16,384 nt of DNA from JAAFIP01 sp031431335 (GTDB lineage Bacteria; Pseudomonadota; Gammaproteobacteria; Burkholderiales; Burkholderiaceae_C): the NCBI GenBank assembly GCA_031431335.1, contig JANPDG010000008.1, forward strand, positions 1-16,384. The letters run 5' to 3'. A program made the position numbers and the translations under genes. Shown piece by piece: positions 1 to 4,013 of the stretch. The notes under the pieces were generated by a model that was given only the letters and a program-made list of their open reading frames with translations, was not told the origin of the DNA and made no database searches. Numbering within the stretch: position 1 is the stretch's first letter; every line of letters starts with the position of its first letter.

Positions 1-141
1 CGGCACATGCAACAGCCGCTGCGCCATGCGCGTAATTCGATCAAACCGCTCCTCACGCGGCACATAAGCACACATCGCCGAGCGCAAGGCCGTAAGGCGC
101 TCAGCTTCGTTATCGGGAATGGGGGCGATTTGGTAGTCCAT
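1..141 (-). CDS. GAF-domain signalling protein, N-terminus only (partial)
   Basis: The minus strand reads from an ATG at 141 through 47 open codons to the window edge, giving MDYQIAPIPDNEAERL, then EERFDRITRMAQRLLHVP. This matches the start of many bacterial GAF-domain sensors (diguanylate cyclases, histidine kinases), which usually begin with a PIPxNEAERLxALR segment, then an EERFDRITRLA helix leading into the GAF fold. The output domain lies outside the window, so the enzyme class cannot be told. The linker (SAMCAYVPREERF) differs from the common 'LDTPPEERFD' form. No clear Shine-Dalgarno is visible before the ATG. It is on the same strand as the 224-residue gene upstream, 66 bp away. The identification comes from family resemblance of a short segment and is moderately sure. 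Confidence 0.6.
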   Translation of the reverse strand, partial: MDYQIAPIPDNEAERLTALRSAMCAYVPREERFDRITRMAQRLLHVP

Positions 142-207
142 GGGGAATTAAATGTACGCGAGATGGGCTCACTTGGGTTCAGCAGCTCATGATAAAGCAA
201 CTTACTC

Positions 208-882
208 TCACTCGATTGTCAACCTGGAGCTAAGCAACGCCACCTCATCCAGCGAGAACTCAAATGCATTCAACCATGTCGCTGGAGGCTCGCCGGTAGC
301 TCGGGCGTCTTGGAGAAGTCGCGTCACCTTTTCATCCAACAAGGCGCACATCGTCTTTGCGATAACCCGCGCCTGGCCTGAGGTGAAGCCTTTGGACTTG
401 AGCATCCATGCGTCATCGTTCCCGTACTTCTCGGGCACAAAATCCCTGTACTGGAAAACATAGGCTGAATCGGTGCCGTAGAAGATAGGTTCGCGCATTC
501 CCGGTCCGCGCCATGGGTTTGGCGGCGCGATGCCCGCCTTCACTGCATCAAACATGGACGCGAACATCGGGTAGGACATCGAGTCGTGCAGCTCCCGCAT
601 AAGGACATCTGTGCGATTGATGTAGCCCTCAATTACTTCAGAAGGCGGCTGAGATAGGTCCAACAGCTTTTTTACCATCCGTCCAATCAGCGCCGTCACT
701 TCCGACCGAATAAGACGCTCGCTATCGAACATGCTATCTAGGTCGGACGGCTTCAGCTCGCCCTTAATGTGGATGATGTTATCGCGATGACAGATGTGTG
801 CGATCGCGTGAATGTATCCGGGCGATTCAGCTAGCGTTGTCAGATCCTCAAGGATTTGGAATTCTTCGCGCGGTTGTTCCAT
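208..882 (-). CDS. Unrecognised 224-residue protein downstream of an antitoxin gene
   Basis: The open frame continues upstream to 1107, but that part overlaps the antitoxin gene in another frame. The ATG at 882 (MEQPREEFQILEDL) is the sensible start, with a weak GGAAAAG about 4 bases before it. The product is soluble, with no signal peptide or membrane segment. A mostly helical first half is followed by a GxxMREPIFYGTDSAYVF-QYRDFVPEKYGNDDAW segment (about residues 129-162) and the helix KGFTSGQARVIAKTM. I recall similar 'QYRDF.P.KY..DDAW' segments in larger hypothetical proteins, so this copy could be a shortened relative. That is memory-based and unverified. It lies 40 bp after the antitoxin stop and may be co-transcribed with it. 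No function is assigned. Confidence 0.65.
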   Translation of the reverse strand: MEQPREEFQILEDLTTLAESPGYIHAIAHICHRDNIIHIKGELKPSDLDSMFDSERLIRSEVTALIGRMVKKLLDLSQPPSEVIEGYINRTDVLMRELHDSMSYPMFASMFDAVKAGIAPPNPWRGPGMREPIFYGTDSAYVFQYRDFVPEKYGNDDAWMLKSKGFTSGQARVIAKTMCALLDEKVTRLLQDARATGEPPATWLNAFEFSLDEVALLSSRLTIE

Positions 883-922
883 GGCTTTTCCAGTGAGTGG
901 TGTCAAGAAGCCACGCCTTCGA

Positions 923-1246
923 TCACGCCAAGCTAAGCTCCTGCGACAACTCAGGATGCCTGATGATGAGCCGCAAGAGACACACCACCCCGCCGGGCGG
1001 CGCAAATCTGCCCTGCTCCCAGTCGCGCAGTGTCGCCACTGGCGTTGCGATGCGCTCTGCAAACACTGCTTGTGTGAGACCAGATTTCTCACGCGCCTGA
1101 CGAACAAGCATTTGCTCTGGCGTGGTCACGCGGCCTAGTCCGGCTTTCGCTTCAGCGAGCGCCTGACGTAGATCGGGCAATGACTCACCTGCGTCAGCTT
1201 CGATAGCCGCTGCCACCTTTTCAATGTCGATCTTCTTGATGTCCAT
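923..1246 (-). CDS. XRE-family antitoxin (HigA/NadS-like)
   Basis: This 107-residue protein starts at the ATG at 1246, which sits 1 base after the TGA of the toxin remnant (TGATATG), the usual tight toxin-then-antitoxin order of higBA-like pairs. The longer open frame to 1312 runs back into toxin coding sequence and is rejected as the start. The N-terminal half is a charged helical segment. Residues about 48-100 form the helix-turn-helix: TPEQMLVRQAREKSGLTQAV, FAERIATPVATLRDWEQGRF and a C-terminal helix LLRLIIRHPEL. The LRDWEQGR recognition segment is typical of HigA-2/NadS antitoxins, which neutralise an mRNA-cleaving RelE-fold toxin and repress their own promoter. The toxin partner is broken by the IS element, so this is an antitoxin without its toxin. 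Its own promoter would have lain before the toxin and is gone, so expression probably depends on read-through from the IS. Confidence 0.85.
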   Translation of the reverse strand: MDIKKIDIEKVAAAIEADAGESLPDLRQALAEAKAGLGRVTTPEQMLVRQAREKSGLTQAVFAERIATPVATLRDWEQGRFAPPGGVVCLLRLIIRHPELSQELSLA

Positions 1247-1247
1247 A

Positions 1248-1423
1248 TCACACCACCTTTTTAATTTCTGCCGCAAGCATGTTTGTTCGGTCGGCCTTTG
1301 CATAGGCCGCAACCAGCAACACCACTTCCTGCTCAGTCAAGTTGAAATAAATCACCCGCGCTCTGCCTGACTTGCCAGTCCCACTGCGAGCCCAGCGAAC
1401 CTTGCGTGCGCCGTCAGTGGACT
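1248..1423 (-). pseudogene. HigB/RelE-type toxin, C-terminal remnant cut by an IS
   Basis: A minus-strand frame ending in TGA at 1248 runs open from the IS end. It encodes about 58 residues: STDGARKVRWARSGTGKSGR, then ARVIYFNLTEQEVVLLVAAY and AKADRTNMLAAEIKKVV. The 'GARKVRW..SG.GKSG..RVIYFN' core and the 'AIKK' end are those of the RelE-like HigB-2 toxin family, usually about 100-110 residues, so roughly the first 45 residues are missing. The left end of the IS3 element starts at 1424, exactly where the similarity stops. The missing N-terminal part is not found on the far side of the IS, where a CRISPR repeat begins instead. The toxin is therefore almost certainly non-functional. The antitoxin gene directly follows. 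Confidence 0.8.
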
Positions 1424-1443
1424 TGCCCCGTTTCCACGGACAG
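1424..1443 (+). repeat. IS3 left terminal inverted repeat
   Basis: TGCCCCGTTTCCACGGACAG pairs with the right end (2867-2886) at 16 of 20 positions. It sits at the orfB (3') end of the element, directly after the transposase stop at 1445. Confidence 0.8.
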
Positions 1444-1444
1444 T

Positions 1445-2467
1445 TTAGAGATTCTTGACCTCTTGGGTATTTTCCACCACATTGACGTTGGGGTCGTGAT
1501 AGTTTGAATGCACAGGTGCAGGGTTATTCACGGGGCTTGCCTGTGGACAAGCCGACGTACCCTTGCTTGGTACATGAGGCGGTTTGTCCACAGGTGCGCA
1601 GCACCCGGTGGGTAACCCGACTTGCACGGGGTGCGCTAGGTTTGCAGTGTCTTTTTGTCGTTGTGCGTGTTGTCTTTCAAAGTTAATGGGTGACAGGTAC
1701 TCAATGCTGGAATGGCGTCTGTGCGGGTTGTACCAACTCTCAATCCAGGTGAATATGGCCAAGCGGGCTTCGGTGTGCGTCTTCCAGACCCGTCGGTCTA
1801 TGAGTTCACACTCCAAAGTGGCAAAGAAGCTTTCTGCCATCGCGTTATCGTAGGCATCGCCCACCGTACCCGTGCTGGGGCGCACATTCATGGCTGCACA
1901 ACGTTTGCCAAACTCCACGCTGGTGTACTGGCTGCCTTGGTCTGAATGGTGAATCACCGATTCAGGCTTGCGCGTGAACAAAGCCATATTCAGAGCAGCT
2001 ACCACCAGATCAGCAGTCATGTGCGCACCAAACGCCCAGCCCACCACCTTGCGGCTGTAGACATCGGTGACCACCGCCAAGTACAGAAAGCCTGCCCAAG
2101 TGGGTACGTAGGTCATGTCGGCCACCCACAGCTGGTTGATATCGGTCGCAATAAACTGGCGTTTGACCAAATCGGGTGCATTGCGCTGGCGTTTGTCTGG
2201 TGTGGTGGTCACCACGTAGCCACGGCGACGGCTAACCCCTCGGATGTGGGCTATGCGCATCAAACTGGCAATGCGTTTGCGGCTGGCCAGCACCCCCTGG
2301 TCAATCAACTCTGCGCGAATGCGCGGCATGCCGTAGGTGGCATCGCTGGTGGCGTGGATTGCCTCAATCTTGTCCAGCAGTTGTGCGTTGGCCAAGCTGC
2401 GTGCGCTGGGCGCCCGTCCAGCCCAGTCGTAGTAACCACTGGTGGAGACTTTAAGGTGTTTGCACAT
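1445..2467 (-). CDS. IS3-family transposase OrfB (DDE catalytic part)
   Basis: The frame is open upstream to the slippery site near 2535. The coordinates here start at the first ATG (2467), although the functional product is most likely the OrfAB fusion made by -1 frameshifting. The upstream in-frame segment KRTDVHTVYALITANQAEL is typical of the joining region. Numbered from the ATG, the HTH_21-like segment spans about residues 30-80. The rve integrase core holds D117 (WVADMTY), D176 (HHSDQGSQY) and E212 (YDNAMAESFF), giving the DD(35)E spacing. The usual C-terminal YNPHRRHSSIEYLSP motif is at about 246-260. A further 70 or so Pro/Asn/Val-rich residues follow before the stop, longer than the common IS3 end. 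The enzyme cuts and joins the element ends. Confidence 0.93.
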   Translation of the reverse strand: MCKHLKVSTSGYYDWAGRAPSARSLANAQLLDKIEAIHATSDATYGMPRIRAELIDQGVLASRKRIASLMRIAHIRGVSRRRGYVVTTTPDKRQRNAPDLVKRQFIATDINQLWVADMTYVPTWAGFLYLAVVTDVYSRKVVGWAFGAHMTADLVVAALNMALFTRKPESVIHHSDQGSQYTSVEFGKRCAAMNVRPSTGTVGDAYDNAMAESFFATLECELIDRRVWKTHTEARLAIFTWIESWYNPHRRHSSIEYLSPINFERQHAQRQKDTANLAHPVQVGLPTGCCAPVDKPPHVPSKGTSACPQASPVNNPAPVHSNYHDPNVNVVENTQEVKNL

Positions 2468-2502
2468 GGCGTGTACAGATAGTTCGGCCTGGTTTGCAGT
2501 AA

Positions 2503-2838
2503 TTAGCGCGTAGACGGTGTGGACGTCTGTTCGCTTTTGCCGGCAAACCAGGCCGTAGCCTTTGCCAATATGTCTCTTTCCTGCTGGACTTGGCGTAGCT
2601 TGCGGCGTAGCTCAACTAGCTCCTGGCGCTCGGCTGCGTTCAGGGGTGTTGATGCATTTGTGGTGGCTGGTGCTGACGGTGCACCGTCAGCACCTTTGGC
2701 GGCGCGCATCCAGCTCAATATGCTGGTCTCGTGGCAACCAAACTCACGCGCTAGCTCGCTGGGCTTGCGCCCAGTGGCTACTAAATCGATCATCTGCTGA
2801 CGAAATTGCGCTGGGTACGGCGCTTTGGGATGGGGCAT
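2503..2838 (-). CDS. IS3-family OrfA (DNA-binding and leucine-zipper part)
   Basis: This is a 111-residue protein starting MPHPKAPYPAQFRQQMIDLV. It has a transposase-type helix-turn-helix (GRKPSELAREFGCHETSILS), an Ala/Pro/Thr-rich linker, and a leucine-rich coiled coil (ELVELRRKLRQVQQERDILA) ending in KATAWFAGK. This layout is standard for OrfA, which binds the inverted repeats and dimerises. A Shine-Dalgarno-like AAGGAG lies about 7 bases before the ATG. The frame stays open past the A4G site and ends at TAA (2503), overlapping orfB in the -1 frame. Produced alone, OrfA usually represses the element's promoter; this is family knowledge and was not seen here. Confidence 0.9.
   Translation of the reverse strand: MPHPKAPYPAQFRQQMIDLVATGRKPSELAREFGCHETSILSWMRAAKGADGAPSAPATTNASTPLNAAERQELVELRRKLRQVQQERDILAKATAWFAGKSEQTSTPSTR
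2534..2538 (-). promoter_or_regulatory. Programmed -1 frameshift slippery site (AAAAG)
   Basis: On the minus strand orfA reads GCC GGC AAA AGC GAA. A one-base backward slip on AAAAG moves the ribosome into the frame that gives KRTDVHTVYALI and then OrfB without a stop. A4G is the common IS3-family slip site. No downstream pseudoknot was worked out. Confidence 0.65.
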
Positions 2839-2866
2839 CTTGGACTCCTTGTTTCACTACGATAAG

Positions 2867-2886
2867 GTGTCCGTGAAAAAGGGTCA
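2867..2886 (-). repeat. IS3 right terminal inverted repeat
   Basis: Read on the minus strand this is TGACCCTTTTTCACGGACAC, the orfA (5') end of the element. It lies 28 bp before the orfA start codon and only 4 bases from the first, truncated CRISPR repeat. Confidence 0.8.
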
Positions 2887-2890
2887 ACTC

Positions 2891-3448
2891 CAATCCGGGG
2901 TGAGATAGGGAGCTACAACTGTGACACGTCAGCAACGGTATTACTCAGTAGTGTAGCAATCCGGGGTGAGATAGGGAGCTACAACCACGGGCCCAGCTGG
3001 GCCCGTTGCACCCGTAGTGTAGCAATCCGGGGTGAGATAGGGAGCTACAACAGTCTAAACCCGGCTGTGACAGGCAGCACTAGTGTAGCAATCCGGGGTG
3101 AGATAGGGAGCTACAACGCGCCTAGCTTAGCTAAGCCCACTGTGCAAGAGTGTAGCAATCCGGGGTGAGATAGGGAGCTACAACCGCGCACACACCCGCG
3201 CACACCCGCGCACAAGTGTAGCAATCCGGGGTGAGATAGGGAGCTACAACTATCCATATGCAGTGCTGAAAGGTCCGGTAAGTGTAGCAATCCGGGGTGA
3301 GATAGGGAGCTACAACACCTTTTGTCTATCGCACTGCGCCCCCGGCAGTGTAGCAATCCGGGGTGAGATAGGGAGCTACAACTGTTGCTGCGTTCATGCT
3401 ACGTCCTTTCAAAGTGTAGCAATCCGGGGTGAGATAGGGAGCTGTGGC
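2891..3448 (-). CRISPR. Type II-C-like CRISPR array, 9 repeats, 8 spacers, no cas genes in the window
   Basis: Full 36-nt repeats start at 2950, 3016, 3082, 3149, 3215, 3281 and 3347. They begin AGTGTAGCAATCC and end GGGAGCTACAAC on the plus strand and appear identical. The copy at 2891-2919 lacks its first 7 nt. The copy at 3413-3448 matches for 31 nt, then reads GTGGC instead of ACAAC. Spacers are 30 nt, except 31 nt for the one at 3118-3148. On the minus strand the repeat starts GTTGTAGCTCCC and ends TTGCTACACT, very close to the Neisseria type II-C repeat (GTTGTAGCTCCC...TGCTACAAT), so minus is taken as the crRNA strand. The repeat's 3' end carries TGCTACACT, an extended -10 motif. In Neisseria that motif gives each repeat its own promoter. 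TGTAGC/GCTACA at the ends form a short inverted repeat. Without cas9 or tracrRNA here, activity would need factors from elsewhere. Confidence 0.95.
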
Positions 3449-3493
3449 ATGTGGAGGGAGGGCACGCTGCGCGCACCCGCCCTCCACATGCCA
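3445..3493. repeat. Strong GC-rich hairpin abutting the last CRISPR repeat
   Basis: TGGCATGTGGAGGG (3445-3458) is followed by its exact complement at 3480-3493. The stem extends inward by three more G-C pairs (3460-3462 with 3476-3478) after one mismatch, with a 13-nt loop. There is no T-run on either side, so it does not look like an ordinary Rho-independent terminator. After it comes GCTACCGC, which resembles the GCTACAAC end of the CRISPR repeat that the last repeat lacks. Confidence 0.85.
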
Positions 3494-3529
3494 GCGCTAC
3501 CGCGCGTTGTTAACAAGTGTTGATTTTTA

Positions 3530-3592
3530 CTATTATTTATATAGCAAACTATTTAATATCCGCGTCGGAAAACTGCCTTAAAATTTTCCAAA
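3530..3592 (-). repeat. Dispersed intergenic repeat, copy A
   Basis: Read on the minus strand, this contains GGCAGTTTTCCGACGCGGAT, then ATTAAATAGTTTGCTAT. Copy B (11216-11279, plus) shares TTTTAxGGCA, CCGACG and TAAATAGTTTGCTAT. Copy C (12486-12536, plus) shares GCAGTTTTCCGACG, GGATATT and a GCTAT end. The copies are clearly related but diverged, and each ends in a short AT-rich inverted repeat. No coding capacity is evident. It could be a small non-autonomous element or a regulatory intergenic repeat. Confidence 0.7.
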
Positions 3593-3750
3593 ATGTGCTC
3601 AGTCAATATGAACCTGTATGAATTCATATTTTTAGCCATTCATGCTGTGCCCTAAAAGTAATGGGATTTAACGATCACTTGAGCAGCCAGCTTCTGTCCG
3701 GCGCGCGTGACTTTGAAACAAACCCATCAGACAGGGTGAGCGTGGGAGCG

Positions 3751-3845
3751 TGTCGGCTGCAAAGTGAGGCGAAGGCGCGTCGTACTTAGCTGGTAATGCT
3801 GCACAAGATAGGCTGCGTGTGTTTTGCTTCACTTTGCAGACGACA
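3751..3845. repeat. 23-bp inverted repeat with a 49-bp centre, upstream of PBP1A
   Basis: TGTCGGCTGCAAAGTGAGGC (start of the left arm, 3751-3773) pairs with 3823-3845 at 20 of 23 positions. The shared core is CTGCAAAGTGA. The 49-bp centre contains no clear gene. It could form a long hairpin in RNA or a cruciform in DNA. It could be the remains of a small mobile element, a structured small RNA, or part of the PBP1A leader. No T-run follows, so it is not an obvious terminator. Confidence 0.75.
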
Positions 3846-4013
3846 TGTCCCGCCGCCCGTCCATGGCAAACAACGAAGCAATGCATTGCCACGGCCTGTT
3901 AAAAAGTCACAGCTATCGTGAAGCCAGACAGTGAGGATCATGTGAGGCGTGTGAATCCAGCGTGAAGTGCATGTTATGGGGATAATTACGGCACATTTTC
4001 ACATACACCCTCC

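Larger units (their letters stand above)
1424..2886 (-). mobile_element. Complete IS3-family insertion sequence, 1,463 bp
   Basis: The boundaries come from imperfect terminal inverted repeats. The left end reads TGCCCCGTTTCCACGGACAG and the reverse complement of the right end reads TGACCCTTTTTCACGGACAC, matching at 16 of 20 positions. The ends have the TG...CA form usual for IS3-family elements. The element holds overlapping orfA and orfB with a -1 frameshift signal, and a DDE catalytic triad in orfB. The three bases ACT flank both sides (1421-1423 and 2887-2889) and could be a 3-bp target duplication. A 3-bp match arises by chance once in 64, and the genes on the two sides do not belong together. 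All open frames are intact, so it may still be active. The IS3 subgroup was not determined. Confidence 0.85.
3449..4013. other. Long gene-poor stretch between CRISPR array and PBP1A gene
   Basis: No frame here looks like a gene. The 74-codon minus-strand frame at 3668-3892 has no family resemblance and no ribosome site. The stretch holds, in order, the array-edge hairpin, the palindrome TTGTTAACAA (about 3507-3516), an AT-rich 3515-3600 block that could serve as a CRISPR leader on the minus strand, copy A of the dispersed repeat, and the 23-bp inverted repeat at 3751-3845. The remaining 170 bp must contain the PBP1A promoter, but I could not pick a convincing -35/-10 pair. No tracrRNA-like anti-repeat (CGGGGTGAGA followed by TTGCTACAA) was found on either strand. 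Confidence 0.6.

Noticed and set aside
2891..3448. Spacer matches within this window (self-targeting)
   Set aside because: By eye none of the eight spacers matched any other part of the window on either strand.
3111..3523. Open frames running through the CRISPR array on both strands, with repeated CSSLSHPGLLH or SVAIRGEIGSYN units
   Set aside because: They are translations of the 36-nt repeats, which are divisible by three, with 30-nt spacers also in frame. The repeat-spacer structure explains them fully.
3504..3600. AT-rich block as a definite CRISPR leader
   Set aside because: Position and composition fit, but part of it is a dispersed repeat also found near and in dinB, so the leader role is not supported on its own.
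3668..3892. 74-codon minus-strand frame between the array and PBP1A
   Set aside because: There is no ribosome site, no family resemblance, and it overlaps the 23-bp inverted repeat. It looks like a chance frame.
3449..4013. Possible tracrRNA next to the array
   Set aside because: No segment complementary to the repeat was found on either strand; the nearby hairpins do not pair with the repeat.
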